Positions 6,981-17,293 of a stretch of 37,455 nucleotides of DNA are shown here, piece after piece; position 1 is the first letter of the stretch; each line of letters begins with the position of its first letter. The notes beneath the pieces were generated by a model. It was not told where the DNA came from. It did not search any database and saw only the letters and a program-made list of their open reading frames with translations. The DNA is from Treponema sp. UBA792 (GTDB taxonomy: Bacteria > Spirochaetota > Spirochaetia > Treponematales > Treponemataceae), in contig DBIW01000001.1 in assembly GCA_002296965.1 (NCBI GenBank), positions 1 through 37,455 on the forward strand, read 5' to 3'. A program made the position numbers and the translations under genes.

Positions 6981-8138
6981 TCATCTTCCCCGGATTTTCT
7001 TGAGAACCTTCTTGTGCCAGAAGGCGCGGAAAGCCTCGGCAAGGCAGAACGGGCCGTACATCAACGAGAGCGGAACGTCGAACGTGCCGGGCCTGTGCAG
7101 ACGGACACCCCCGAATCCCGTCTTGAACAGGTAAAGTCCGTGCATCGGATGGGAAGGATCGTCCGTCGGCGGCATTCCGTAAAGGTCGTAGCGCAGACTT
7201 CCGGCTTCCTTGGCGTCGCAGATGGCGGTCCACTGAAGGATATATGCCGGCATCAGGCTGCGCTTCTCGTTCGACGAGCAGCCGTAAAGATACACGCTTT
7301 CCGAGGGGGAGAACAGCGTTATTATGGCGGCAAGCCTGTCCCCCTCGTGCTCCGCCACATAAAGCGAGACGGAGGGAGAATTTCCGCCGGCGGAGGCGCA
7401 TTCAGCAGACAGACGCAGCAAATCCTCATAATAGCTTTTGGCATGGATCGCTATTCCGTCGCGCCCGGCCGTAGTCCGGTAGATTTCATAGAAGGAGTCG
7501 AGATACCCGGAAAAATCAGGGCTGTCCGCGGAAATCCGCCTGACCTGAACGCCCTTCCTTGACGCGAGGCGCACATTGTAGCGCCATTTCGGTTTCATCG
7601 CGGCGAGAATCTGCTCCTGGCTAAGGGCAAGGTCTATATAGGTCGAGTCAGGCGGCTGGATGTCCACGCGGTTTTTCCGTATTCCAAGCCTGTCGGCGAA
7701 TGAAACGAGCTTCATGCCGCTGTTGAACCGGTCCCTAAGCTCCGGAGAGGAGAATTCCACATCCGGATCGAACCTGACGCAGAGCGTGTTCCTGGGAAGG
7801 AATTTTCCGAGCGCAAGCGCGATATCCCTGATGAACGCTGCGAATTCAGCCGTCCCGGAATCCGGATCCGAGGCGCTGCCGCCGGTCATTGAGAATGACG
7901 GGAACATGGGGATATAGGCCACGGTGAATTTAAGCGGCGGTTTTCCGAAAGTCCTCAGCAGGACCGACATTCCGTTCTCACGCTCAGTTCCGTCGGAACA
8001 GGAACGGATTACAGAAAAACGGCGCGCGGTCCAGCCGTGTCCGGCCTTGAATTTTGCCCAGAAGGGAGTCTGCTGGAACGGCCCGGAGCATACATCCCCG
8101 GTATCCGTTGTTGTTTCCCTTAATGTCAAGCCGGACAA
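6981..8138 (-). CDS. FemAB/FmhB-like peptidoglycan bridge aminoacyltransferase
   Basis: A protein of about 385 residues with the double-GNAT architecture of the FemABX family, which adds amino acids from aminoacyl-tRNA to the lipid II side chain on the cytosolic face. Diagnostic stretches are FQQTPFWAKFKAGHGW near the N-terminus, then YIDLALSQEQILAAMKPKWR and YNVRLASRKGV in the middle, and ILQWTAICDAKEAGSLRYDL with YGMPPT, FKTGFGG near the C-terminus. The start is a judgement: the frame is open to a TTG at 8177 with no ribosome binding site, whereas TTG 8138 lies one base after the metG stop with GGCGGAG nine bases upstream. Being in an operon with metG fits a tRNA-dependent enzyme. As I recall, treponemal peptidoglycan carries glycine on ornithine, so glycine transfer is a reasonable inference. 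Confidence 0.8.
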   Translation of the reverse strand: MSGLTLRETTTDTGDVCSGPFQQTPFWAKFKAGHGWTARRFSVIRSCSDGTERENGMSVLLRTFGKPPLKFTVAYIPMFPSFSMTGGSASDPDSGTAEFAAFIRDIALALGKFLPRNTLCVRFDPDVEFSSPELRDRFNSGMKLVSFADRLGIRKNRVDIQPPDSTYIDLALSQEQILAAMKPKWRYNVRLASRKGVQVRRISADSPDFSGYLDSFYEIYRTTAGRDGIAIHAKSYYEDLLRLSAECASAGGNSPSVSLYVAEHEGDRLAAIITLFSPSESVYLYGCSSNEKRSLMPAYILQWTAICDAKEAGSLRYDLYGMPPTDDPSHPMHGLYLFKTGFGGVRLHRPGTFDVPLSLMYGPFCLAEAFRAFWHKKVLKKIRGR

Positions 8139-8139
8139 A

Positions 8140-10461
8140 TCAGTGGACTCCGCCGTCACAGGTGAATTCCGTCGCAAGGAATTTACCGCCGGCCGAAAGC
8201 TGCTTTCCGCCGGCCATGACCTTTTTTCCGCTCACATAGATTTCCGTACGGAAGAAAACATCAGCATCTATCGCGTCCGGTTTTTCCGCGGCGGGATCGT
8301 CTCCGTCAAGAACGACAGGCGTTCCAGGTGCGGCCCACGGCGCGGTCAGAACCTCCACGCGGTCATTTCCGTCCTTGTCCTTGTAGTCTGCGGCAAGAAG
8401 CATTCCGCGGCTCTCGACTCCGCGCATCTTGCGTGGCTTTAGGTTCGCGGCAAGAATGATGTGCTTTCCCAAAAGCTCATCCTCGCGGAGATAGGGAACA
8501 AGTCCGCTCTGGATGATTCTGTCCTCTCCGCTTCCGTCATCAAGATGCTCTATATAAAGCTTGTCGCTCTCCGGATTGCGCTCCACGGAGACAATCTTAG
8601 CGACGCGGAGGCTTATGTTCTCAGTGAAATTTCCGGCCTGCTGGTCAAGAGGAAGCGTCTCAGGCACGTTCTTTCCGGCCGGCTTCTTCTCCTGCTTTCC
8701 GGATTTCTTCGGCTCCTCCGTACAGGAATTCCTTGTTCCGCTGAATTTCATGCGGAAAGCCTCCATCGTCTTCCTGTCCATTGGAGTAAAATAGACTTCC
8801 GCCGCGCCTACGGAGTCAAGCCCCTCAGTCTTTCCGAGATCCGACCAGTCAAGACCGGCAAGAGGCTCCATGCCGATCCGCGACTCGGCGATCGTCTTTC
8901 CGAAATACGACATGACCTTCTGCGTGTACTGCGGCATATACGGATGCATCATTATCATCAGGTCTTTTATGACATAGCAGAGATTCCTTATCAGCTTTGC
9001 AGCCGACTCAGGATCTGTCGTCCTTGTCTTCCATGGTTCGGCCGCCTGGAAAGCCTTGTTGCAGAGGTCAGATATGGCGAACATTCCGTGGAACGCGTCC
9101 TTCAGTTCCGCCCATTCCAGCTGCGAGGTTATCTTCTCCTCGCGGGCGCGCACGTCCTGCCACAGGGCAGAGTCCACAGGAGCATCCGGAATTTTTCCGC
9201 CGTAGTATCTTCCGGCGAAAAGGAGCGTCCTGTTCACGAGATTTCCGAGGTTTCCGATAAGCTCGGAATTCATCTTCTCCTGAAAATCCTTCCAGGTGAA
9301 CTGGAAGTCCTGTTTTTCCGGCCTGTTGTAGAAAATATAGAAACGCCATGCGTCCGCCGGAATTCCGCTTTCCGCGGCATCAGTTCCGAACACGCCGACT
9401 CCGCGCGACTTGCTGAATTTTCCGTCCTCGTAGTTCAGATATTCAGACGAGCTCATGTGGAACAGCTTGGTCCAGTTGTGGCCGGAGCCGAGGAGCGTGC
9501 AGGGAAAAATCACCGTATGGAACGGAATGTTGTCCTTTCCGATGAACTGGAACAGCCTGACGTCATCGTTCTCCGAAGCCCTGTCGCCCTCCTCCGGCAG
9601 CCACCAGGACTTCCAGTCGAAGGACGGAAGCCTCGCGGACTCAAGCTCGTCGGCAAGCTGCTTGGTTATGGACATATAGCCGATCGGCGCGTTGAACCAG
9701 ACATAGAACACCTTGTCCTCGTAGCCTTTTTTCGGAACGGGAATTCCCCACTTGAGGTCGCGGGTGATGGCGCGCTCGTTCAGTCCATCGCGGATCCATG
9801 CCTTCGTTATATTGACGGCGTTGTCCGACCAGCGTCCGTCCACGCTCGCCTTCCGCATCCATTCATCAAGCTTTCCGCTTATGGCAGGAAGATCGATGTA
9901 GAGATGCTTTGTCCCGCGCAGCTCCGGCTCGGTTCCGCATACGGCGCACCTCGGAGACTTGAGCTCGACAGGATCAAGGAGGGAGCCGCAGTCGTCGCAC
10001 TGGTCGCCCCTTGCCCTTTCGCTTCCGCATTTCGGGCACGTTCCGTGGACATAGCGGTCGGCAAGGAACATCCCGCATTTCGGACAGAAAAGCTGACTGT
10101 CGCTGTGCTCCTTTATGAATCCGGCGCGGTCAAGATCCTCAAAAAGGGACTGCGTTATCTCAGTGCACTCATCGTTGGACGTGCGTCCGAATTTGTCAAA
10201 ATCAATGTGAAACCAGTCGTATATCTTCGTATGCTCCGCGTAGTAATGGTCGCACAGCTCGCGCGGAGTCATGTGCTCCTCAAGGGCGCGGGTCTCCGTC
10301 GCCGTTCCGTATTCATCGGTTCCGCATACATACAGCGTGTCGTAACCGCGGCTGCGGCAGAATCTGGCGAACACATCGCCCGAAAGCATCTGTATAAGAT
10401 TTCCAAGATGGGGAATATTGTTCACATAGGGTAAAGCTGAAGTGATAAGTCTTCTGTTCAT
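8140..10461 (-). CDS. metG: Methionyl-tRNA synthetase with C-terminal tRNA-binding domain
   Basis: A 773-residue class I aminoacyl-tRNA synthetase that charges tRNA-Met. The HIGH-type signature is HLGN at residues 18-21 and the KMSKS-type loop is KFSKS at 348-352. Four CxxC knuckles at 126/129, 142/145, 155/158 and 172/175 indicate the two-zinc MetG class. From about residue 650 to the end there is an EMAP/Trbp111-like tRNA-binding OB fold (ISLRVAKIVSVERNPESDKL, then LKPRKMRGVESRGMLLAA), preceded by a lysine-rich linker. The length matches E. coli-type MetG. The start ATG 10461 has no Shine-Dalgarno, but a near-perfect promoter ends only eight bases before it, so the transcript may be leaderless. 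First gene of the operon with the FemAB-like and TtcA-like genes. Confidence 0.97.
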   Translation of the reverse strand: MNRRLITSALPYVNNIPHLGNLIQMLSGDVFARFCRSRGYDTLYVCGTDEYGTATETRALEEHMTPRELCDHYYAEHTKIYDWFHIDFDKFGRTSNDECTEITQSLFEDLDRAGFIKEHSDSQLFCPKCGMFLADRYVHGTCPKCGSERARGDQCDDCGSLLDPVELKSPRCAVCGTEPELRGTKHLYIDLPAISGKLDEWMRKASVDGRWSDNAVNITKAWIRDGLNERAITRDLKWGIPVPKKGYEDKVFYVWFNAPIGYMSITKQLADELESARLPSFDWKSWWLPEEGDRASENDDVRLFQFIGKDNIPFHTVIFPCTLLGSGHNWTKLFHMSSSEYLNYEDGKFSKSRGVGVFGTDAAESGIPADAWRFYIFYNRPEKQDFQFTWKDFQEKMNSELIGNLGNLVNRTLLFAGRYYGGKIPDAPVDSALWQDVRAREEKITSQLEWAELKDAFHGMFAISDLCNKAFQAAEPWKTRTTDPESAAKLIRNLCYVIKDLMIMMHPYMPQYTQKVMSYFGKTIAESRIGMEPLAGLDWSDLGKTEGLDSVGAAEVYFTPMDRKTMEAFRMKFSGTRNSCTEEPKKSGKQEKKPAGKNVPETLPLDQQAGNFTENISLRVAKIVSVERNPESDKLYIEHLDDGSGEDRIIQSGLVPYLREDELLGKHIILAANLKPRKMRGVESRGMLLAADYKDKDGNDRVEVLTAPWAAPGTPVVLDGDDPAAEKPDAIDADVFFRTEIYVSGKKVMAGGKQLSAGGKFLATEFTCDGGVH

Positions 10462-10469
10462 AATCGGTA

Positions 10470-10498
10470 AGTATAGATGTTTTCGGGGTAAGTTTCAA
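10470..10498 (-). promoter_or_regulatory. metG promoter, probably leaderless
   Basis: On the minus strand TTGAAA (10498-10493), a 17-base spacer, TATACT (10475-10470). Only eight bases separate the -10 box from ATG 10461, so the transcription start would fall at or next to the start codon. Confidence 0.7.
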
Positions 10499-10504
10499 CA
10501 TTTG

Positions 10505-10533
10505 TTGTTATCCGCGCCTGTTTATGGTAGATT
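10505..10533 (+). promoter_or_regulatory. Promoter of the rRNA methyltransferase gene, probably leaderless
   Basis: TTGTTA (10505-10510), a 17-base spacer, TAGATT (10528-10533). Seven bases separate the -10 box from ATG 10541. Its -35 box is back-to-back with that of metG, six bases apart. Confidence 0.55.
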
Positions 10534-10540
10534 TGAGCGC

Positions 10541-11647
10541 ATGGAAAACAAGGACGAATATCAGGCCGGGCTTTTCGCCAACAGGCTGAGAAAAAGATAC
10601 AGGGATCTGCGGAAATGGGCGAGAAAGAGCAGAATCACCTGCTTCCGCCTCTACGACCGCGACATACCGGAGATTCCGCTGTCGCTTGACATATATGAAT
10701 TCCTGCCGGACACGGTGACCGACACGAACGAATGTGCAAGATGGATGGCGGCGCGGAATGCGATGATAGCGGCCAACGATCCTTCCGTGGAGAATGAGCT
10801 CAAGCCTCTGACCCATGCTGTGCTGTGTCTGTATGAGCGTCCATACGAGAAGGACGCCGGCGAGGAGGCGCGGTGGCTTGACCTGATGGCGGAGACCGCG
10901 GCGGGAATTCTCGGAATAACCGGCGACAGGATAATAAGAAAGGAGCGCAGGCATCAGAAAGGAACGAGCCAGTACGGGAAGAACAGCGGAAATTCCGGTT
11001 GCTGCGGACTTGTCCAGGAGCAGGGACAGATTTTCAGGGTGGATCTGTCGGGGTATCTTGACACCGGGCTTTTCTTTGACCACAGGCCGCTCCGGGCCAG
11101 GCTCAGGGACGAGGCCGCCGGCAAATCCGTGCTGAACCTGTTCTGCTACACAGGAAGCTTCTCCGTATATGCGGCGCAGGGCAACGCGTCCTACGTTGAG
11201 TCGGTGGATCTGTCAAACACATACCTTGCTCGCGCGCAGGAGAACATGAGGCTGAACGGCTTCTCCGACAGGAGGAAATATGTGTTCACCAGGGCGGACA
11301 CGGTGTCGTTCCTTTCGGACAGGATAAAATCGGCGGACAGATTCCATGACATAATCATCCTTGACCCGCCCACATTCAGCAACAGCAAGATGACCAGGAC
11401 AATTCTGGATATTAACCGCGACTGGCCTGCGCTTACAAGAAGCTGCCTGAACATACTCAATCCGGGCGGAAAACTGTATTTCAGCACGAACAGCGCGCGG
11501 CTCCAGTTCGACGGGGAGCTTGTGCCCCGCGTGACCGACCGTGGACTTGCGGTTCAGGCCACGGATATAACGGAGCGGACAATTCCAAGGGACTTCGAGG
11601 GAACAAGATGCCACCGCTGCTGGGAATTCAGAACCGGAGGAAGGTGA
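10541..11647 (+). CDS. Class I SAM-dependent 23S rRNA methyltransferase, RlmK/RlmI type
   Basis: A 368-residue methyltransferase. The region from about residue 180 on matches the RlmK half of RlmL (m7G2069) and RlmI: TGLFFDHRPLRARL, the SAM-binding VLNLFCYTGSFSVYAA, then LDPPTFSNSKMTRTILDINR, where DPPTFSNSK is strongly diagnostic, and GGKLYFSTNSARL. The N-terminal ~170 residues correspond to the RNA-binding part (LRKWARKSRITCFRLYDRDIPEIP). Unlike E. coli RlmL there is no THUMP-RlmL half, so it would be a stand-alone RlmK-type enzyme. The frame is open 33 codons further upstream, but that part overlaps the metG promoter and metG itself; MENKDEYQ at 10541 is the start typical of the family. 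Single-gene unit, converging with the regulator gene 23 bases later. Confidence 0.85.
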   Translation: MENKDEYQAGLFANRLRKRYRDLRKWARKSRITCFRLYDRDIPEIPLSLDIYEFLPDTVTDTNECARWMAARNAMIAANDPSVENELKPLTHAVLCLYERPYEKDAGEEARWLDLMAETAAGILGITGDRIIRKERRHQKGTSQYGKNSGNSGCCGLVQEQGQIFRVDLSGYLDTGLFFDHRPLRARLRDEAAGKSVLNLFCYTGSFSVYAAQGNASYVESVDLSNTYLARAQENMRLNGFSDRRKYVFTRADTVSFLSDRIKSADRFHDIIILDPPTFSNSKMTRTILDINRDWPALTRSCLNILNPGGKLYFSTNSARLQFDGELVPRVTDRGLAVQATDITERTIPRDFEGTRCHRCWEFRTGGR

Positions 11648-11670
11648 TCAGCCCGGAACGGCAGAACGCG

Positions 11671-13035
<1,365 letters not shown>

Positions 13036-13118
13036 ATCCCCTCGCAAAAATCAGGCGCAATATCCGCGTACAGTGATTATATTTTATGTCTTTTTTTATG
13101 GAACAATTCCGCGCGGAT

Positions 13119-14357
13119 TCAGTTCTCATCCGCAATCATCTTCCGGTTCTTCTGCGGAAGCGGAAACACCAGCGTGAACGTCGTGCCTTCTCCGGGCTTG
13201 GAGTCAACGAGTATCTCGCCGGAGAATTCCTTGACAATCTTGTAGACCGTGGTCATTCCCAACCCGGTTCCGCTCGCCTTTGTGGTGAAGTAAGGCTCGA
13301 ATATCTTTGCGACAGTCGCGCTGTCCATTCCGCACCCGTTGTCGCTCACCTTTATGAAGAATTTTCCGTCGGCGGCCGATGACACGATACGGAAATGTCC
13401 GGCACATTCCGCGGCTCCGTTCTCCCTGTCTTCCGCGCATTCCGGAAAACGGCTTCTTATCGCGGCTAGCGAATTCTGCGCCAGATTCATCATGACCTCA
13501 CGGAAAAGCTTCTCGTCAACCATTATGCGCGCACCGCTGCCGGACGGGACGAAATTCACATCGGCTCCGCATCTGCTGAATTCAGGCCGGAAAAATTCCA
13601 CCAGCGAATTCAGCAGCGAGTCAGGGTCCTTAAGCTCAAGCACGGCGTTCACGGGCCGTACGGCGAACAGAAAATCCATCACAAGCTTGTTCAGATGGTC
13701 AATCTCGTCATTGACAATGTCTATATGATCCTCGACGAATTTTTTCGGAGGAAGGATGCCTCCGTCGCCGCGCGCCTTCACAAGAGCACGCTGCACAAGC
13801 TGTATATGGAGGCTTATCGCGCCGAGAGGATTCTTTATCTCGTGCGCCATTCCGGCCGCGAGGTTCGTCAGATTGGCCATGTTCTCCATGCGGTGCATCA
13901 GCACCTCGCGGTTCTTACGGTCAGTTATGTCCCTGACAAGAATTATCCGTCCAGAGAGCGTCCCGTCATGAAGAAACGGATTCACCGACACGGAGATGAA
14001 CCTGACGGAACCGCCAGAAGTCATCGTGGTGAAATCCTCGGAACTGTCGGTTATGTCCTTTTCGGCGCAGTTTTTGAGAAAGGCGGAGATGTCGTCGTCG
14101 TCAATTATGCTCCAGAGAGGCACGGATGACGCCTTGGGATCTTCCGGATGGACGGAAAACGGAAGCCGTCCCTCCGCCGCACGGTTCGTCTGCCTTATGC
14201 AGAAATTTCCGTCCACAATTATAAGGCCTGTGGAAAGCGACTCAAGTATCGAATAAAGGTTCTCGTTCTCCCCGACCACATTGTCAAGAAGCTGGAGAAT
14301 CTTCTCCTTGGGAAGTTTTGACGATTTCTGGAGAACCCTTTTCACATATCTTCGCAT
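13119..14357 (-). CDS. NtrB/AtoS-like cytosolic sensor histidine kinase
   Basis: A 412-residue histidine kinase and probable partner of the sigma-54 activator encoded next. A PAS-like domain spans about residues 31-147 (SILESLSTGLIIVDGNF ... GRIILVRDITDRKN). The dimerisation domain has H172 in AHEIKNPLG. The ATPase domain has the N box NLAQNSLAAI, the G1 box DNGCGMD, the F box FEPYFTTK and the G2 box GTGLGM. No transmembrane segment is seen, so it should sense an intracellular signal, as NtrB does. ATG 14357 overlaps the holB stop by 16 bases; a GTG at 14345, overlapping the stop as GTGA, is an alternative. The signal cannot be inferred: the gene context is envelope and replication, not nitrogen genes. 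Confidence 0.92.
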   Translation of the reverse strand: MRRYVKRVLQKSSKLPKEKILQLLDNVVGENENLYSILESLSTGLIIVDGNFCIRQTNRAAEGRLPFSVHPEDPKASSVPLWSIIDDDDISAFLKNCAEKDITDSSEDFTTMTSGGSVRFISVSVNPFLHDGTLSGRIILVRDITDRKNREVLMHRMENMANLTNLAAGMAHEIKNPLGAISLHIQLVQRALVKARGDGGILPPKKFVEDHIDIVNDEIDHLNKLVMDFLFAVRPVNAVLELKDPDSLLNSLVEFFRPEFSRCGADVNFVPSGSGARIMVDEKLFREVMMNLAQNSLAAIRSRFPECAEDRENGAAECAGHFRIVSSAADGKFFIKVSDNGCGMDSATVAKIFEPYFTTKASGTGLGMTTVYKIVKEFSGEILVDSKPGEGTTFTLVFPLPQKNRKMIADEN

Positions 14358-15568
14358 CTGAATATATTCCCGTTCAAGGCGTTTGTTCTTGATATGCTCC
14401 GCACGAGAGTCTCAAGCGCGGCCGCCGGAGACTGGTTGTACACGGACACATTGTCCCAGCAGGCACGGACAGCCGCCATCACGTCGGCGGCGGCCTCACA
14501 TCCGGCAGGAGACCTGAAATAAGGCCGGAGCGACGACACCAGCGCGTCAAGGAAAATTCTAAGCTCGACACGCGGCTCGAACTTTCCGCATTCCGACGAG
14601 ACCGCCGCGGCATCAGGAAGTTTTCCGGCCGCTATTCCGGCGAAGAATTCCGCGGACGCGGCGCGCAGCTTCAGGGGCGGAACAGGCAGGAACGTCAGCA
14701 GATAGTCCGAGATTCCTCCGCTGAATTCCTCATTATGGAACACGCGGCTTATCACCTGCCGCTGTCCGTCCGCATCCCTGCCGCTGAAGTTATATGTTCT
14801 GACCCTTGAGAGTATCGTAGGCATCACGGAATTCCTTCTTGACGTCAGCAGGATGAACACGCATCCGGCCGGCGGCTCCTCCAGAATTTTCAGAAGCGCG
14901 TTTCTCACTCCGGTCTGCATCCTGTCGGCGTTCTCTATTATGACAGTCTTTCTGCCATGCTCCGGTTTTATCTGCGCCCATGACTCCATGTTCCTTATCT
15001 GCATGACAGGAACCGAATCATAAAGGAAATCCTCCTCCAGCTTACGGGCCTTCTCCTTTATCTCCAGGCACATTTTCTCAAGCCCGGTGAATTCCGGAAG
15101 CTGACGCGGAAAATCAAGGGTCTCCAGAAGCTCATCAAGAGCCGACACAGCCGCTCCGATTTTTGACAGCCTGTCATCCCCCTGCCACAGAATTCCGCTG
15201 AAACGTAGAGTCAGCTTCCTGACGCTGCGCAGAAAAAGATAGCGCGCGGCGGCCACATATCTCTCATCATTTCTCACGGCGCGCAGAAACGTGTCGGCGG
15301 CGGCGGCAATCTCAAGAAAACAGTCACGCGGTCCGCAAAGAAGCATTCCTGTCGACGTGAGGGATCTGTTCCGTCTGCATGACGGACATGAGCACTGCCA
15401 TTCACCGCCGCCCGATGCGCAGTCGAGGATTCTGGCCGTCTCAAGCGCGGCGGTCAGTTTTCCGGATGCGTCCGGGCCGGAAAAAAGAACGGCTCCAGGA
15501 AAAATTCCGCGCCGTATGTCGGACGCCAGCTGCCTTCCGGCGGGCTGCAATACCAGATTCTCGTACAT
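14342..15568 (-). CDS. holB: DNA polymerase III delta prime subunit
   Basis: A 408-residue clamp-loader subunit. The N-terminal AAA+ fold has FPGAVLFSGPDASGKLTAAL, a P-loop in which the usual Ser/Thr after GK is Leu, consistent with the non-hydrolysing delta prime role. Four cysteines (residues ~50-65, ending CSCPSC) form the expected zinc module. The region VIIENADRMQTGVRNALLKI followed by LEEPP is the classic delta prime / DnaX sensor segment. An insertion of about 100 residues between zinc module and this segment makes it longer than the E. coli protein (334 residues). The start overlaps the cvpA stop as TGATG, and the gene end overlaps the kinase start, so it is mid-operon. Confidence 0.88.
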   Translation of the reverse strand: MYENLVLQPAGRQLASDIRRGIFPGAVLFSGPDASGKLTAALETARILDCASGGGEWQCSCPSCRRNRSLTSTGMLLCGPRDCFLEIAAAADTFLRAVRNDERYVAAARYLFLRSVRKLTLRFSGILWQGDDRLSKIGAAVSALDELLETLDFPRQLPEFTGLEKMCLEIKEKARKLEEDFLYDSVPVMQIRNMESWAQIKPEHGRKTVIIENADRMQTGVRNALLKILEEPPAGCVFILLTSRRNSVMPTILSRVRTYNFSGRDADGQRQVISRVFHNEEFSGGISDYLLTFLPVPPLKLRAASAEFFAGIAAGKLPDAAAVSSECGKFEPRVELRIFLDALVSSLRPYFRSPAGCEAAADVMAAVRACWDNVSVYNQSPAAALETLVRSISRTNALNGNIFRCEDM

Positions 15569-16050
15569 CAGGCGAATGACTCCTTTATGTAGCGTTCAGG
15601 CGCGCTGAGAATTCCCGACAGAAGCCCGTAGAAAAAGCTGCCGTCAAAAATCTCAGCCACCGGAAGCCACGGCTGGACCATCATTATGAGGATAAGGAGC
15701 ATCGTCACGGCAAGCCCCTCAACCAGTCCGAAGAAAAATCCGAGCGCCCGGTCCAGCCCGCGAAGAATCTCGCCCTCGAAGAATTTCGACACGGCGGTCT
15801 GGATTATCTTCACCACAAGAAAAATGACGACAAACACCAGCAGAAAAGAGATGACCTTTGAAAGCATCTCATATTTTACGGATTCCCTGAGATACACATC
15901 CAGCTTTGAGTAGAAGAGGACGCCTCCTATAATTCCGCAGACCCAGGCCGCCTTTCCGAAAAGCTCACGGACAAAACCGCGCGCCGTCGCGGTAAGCGCG
16001 AAAACAAGAATCACTATGACAAAAAAGATGTCGGCAAGGCTGAATGTCAT
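15568..16050 (-). CDS. cvpA: CvpA family inner-membrane protein
   Basis: A 160-residue integral membrane protein with four hydrophobic segments at roughly residues 4-22, 34-48, 65-85 and 103-127. The start FSLADIFFVIVILVFALTAT followed by ARGFVRELFGKAAW is typical of CvpA/colicin V production proteins. Members are linked to envelope integrity in other bacteria; the molecular activity is not established. ATG 16050 overlaps the murG stop as ATGA and its own stop overlaps the holB start as TGATG, so expression is tightly coupled to both. Confidence 0.88.
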   Translation of the reverse strand: MTFSLADIFFVIVILVFALTATARGFVRELFGKAAWVCGIIGGVLFYSKLDVYLRESVKYEMLSKVISFLLVFVVIFLVVKIIQTAVSKFFEGEILRGLDRALGFFFGLVEGLAVTMLLILIMMVQPWLPVAEIFDGSFFYGLLSGILSAPERYIKESFA

Positions 16051-17216
16051 TTTTCCTCCGGAAGATTTCTATATATGTATTCGGCGATTGCCAGAGCCGG
16101 CTTCCTGTCTCCGGTCAGAAGCCCCAGGTTCTCCGCCATCCTGTCCCGTACGGACGGATCGCAAAGACGTCCGAGCGCGGCCTTGAGTCCTTCGGGAGAG
16201 ACATCATCTCCGGCAAGCACCTCTGCCGCGCCGTGACGCTTAAAATATCCGGCGTTCTCGACCTGATCTCCGCGGGTTCCTCCGCCGCTCAGAGGAACAA
16301 GCACCATGGGTTTTCGGAGGACAGCCGATTCCCACACGGAATTCGCGCCGGCCCTTGAGAGGACCACATCGCAGCAGGCGAGCACATCGGCCATCCGGGA
16401 ATATATGAAAGGGTAAGATCTGTAGCTGTCTCCGAATTTTCCGGCGGATGCGGCCGCGGCTTCCGGATCGGTGTTCACGATTCCAGTCTGATGGACCACG
16501 ATGAAATTCCGGCACAGCCAGGCGAGGCTCCCGGTCACAAGCGAATTTATCTGCCTCGATCCGGAGCTTCCGCCGAGGACAAGAAGCACGGGTCTGTCCC
16601 GTTTCTCAGCAGGAAGACCGAGGAATTCAAAGCCGCGCTCCGCGGACGCGCTGTAGAACACGGGTCTGACCGGATTTCCGCTCAGGACCACATTTTTTCC
16701 GGGAGCGGACACGGAATCCTTCGTCTCCTGATACGAGACAAAAAGCGTTCCGGCCGACTTGAGGTTTATCCGGTTGGCCAGTCCCAATGTAAAATCACAT
16801 TCATGGGTGTAGACAGGAATTCCGAGAATCCGGGCGGCGAGACATGGCGGAACGCTGACAAATCCGCCTTTCGAGAAAAGCGCGGCGGGACGCTCCTTTG
16901 ACAGCACGTAAAGCGACCTGAAAAATCCCCCGGCGATCCTGAAAATATCCGTGAAATTCTTAAATGAAAAATAACGTCTGAGTTTTCCCGAAGGAATTCC
17001 GTAGAACACATCAGCGGACGGGATCCCTTCCGCGCCTGCCGTGCTCCCGACAATCTTTCCGTCCATTCCGTGCGACGCGCCGATCCATATTATTCTGACA
17101 GGACGGCCGTTCCTGCTGAAAATCCCGCGCAGCTCGTCCGCGACAGCCAGCCCCGGATATATATGTCCGGCTGTGCCTCCGCCTGTAAAAGCGACCGTGG
17201 TTGTATCTGATTTCAT
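16047..17216 (-). CDS. murG: UDP-GlcNAc:lipid I N-acetylglucosaminyltransferase
   Basis: A 389-residue peripheral membrane GT28 enzyme making lipid II from lipid I at the cytosolic face. The glycine-rich loop GGGTAGHIYPG is at residues 12-22, the second glycine loop LVLGGSSGSRQINSLV lies near the start of the C-terminal domain, and VLSRAGANSVWES with the following acidic and glycine residues forms the UDP-GlcNAc pocket. The usual HEQN segment reads HECDFTLGLANR, so the Gln-Asn pair is replaced by Cys-Asp. The start has AAGG seven bases upstream, and a promoter lies in the 77-base gap before it. Coupled to cvpA by ATGA. Length is slightly above the E. coli enzyme (355). Confidence 0.95.
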   Translation of the reverse strand: MKSDTTTVAFTGGGTAGHIYPGLAVADELRGIFSRNGRPVRIIWIGASHGMDGKIVGSTAGAEGIPSADVFYGIPSGKLRRYFSFKNFTDIFRIAGGFFRSLYVLSKERPAALFSKGGFVSVPPCLAARILGIPVYTHECDFTLGLANRINLKSAGTLFVSYQETKDSVSAPGKNVVLSGNPVRPVFYSASAERGFEFLGLPAEKRDRPVLLVLGGSSGSRQINSLVTGSLAWLCRNFIVVHQTGIVNTDPEAAAASAGKFGDSYRSYPFIYSRMADVLACCDVVLSRAGANSVWESAVLRKPMVLVPLSGGGTRGDQVENAGYFKRHGAAEVLAGDDVSPEGLKAALGRLCDPSVRDRMAENLGLLTGDRKPALAIAEYIYRNLPEEK

Positions 17217-17234
17217 CTGTTGACCTTTTCCGCG

Positions 17235-17263
17235 AGTTTACAACAATAATGCCCAAAAAACAA
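17235..17263 (-). promoter_or_regulatory. Putative internal promoter before murG
   Basis: On the minus strand TTGTTT (17263-17258), a 17-base spacer, TAAACT (17240-17235), 18 bases upstream of ATG 17216. It would let murG-cvpA-holB be transcribed apart from the two upstream genes. Confidence 0.45.
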
Positions 17264-17293
17264 GGAGCGCGGATTCCGCAGTCCGGCCTGAGG

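Noticed and set aside
8461..10434. A 657-residue open frame on the plus strand
   Set aside because: It is wholly antisense to metG, which has all its catalytic motifs, and its translation has no recognisable domain.
13036..13118. Sigma-54 promoter in the gap before the NtrC-like gene
   Set aside because: I looked for TGGCAC-N5-TTGC type boxes and found none; only an isolated TATAAT is present.
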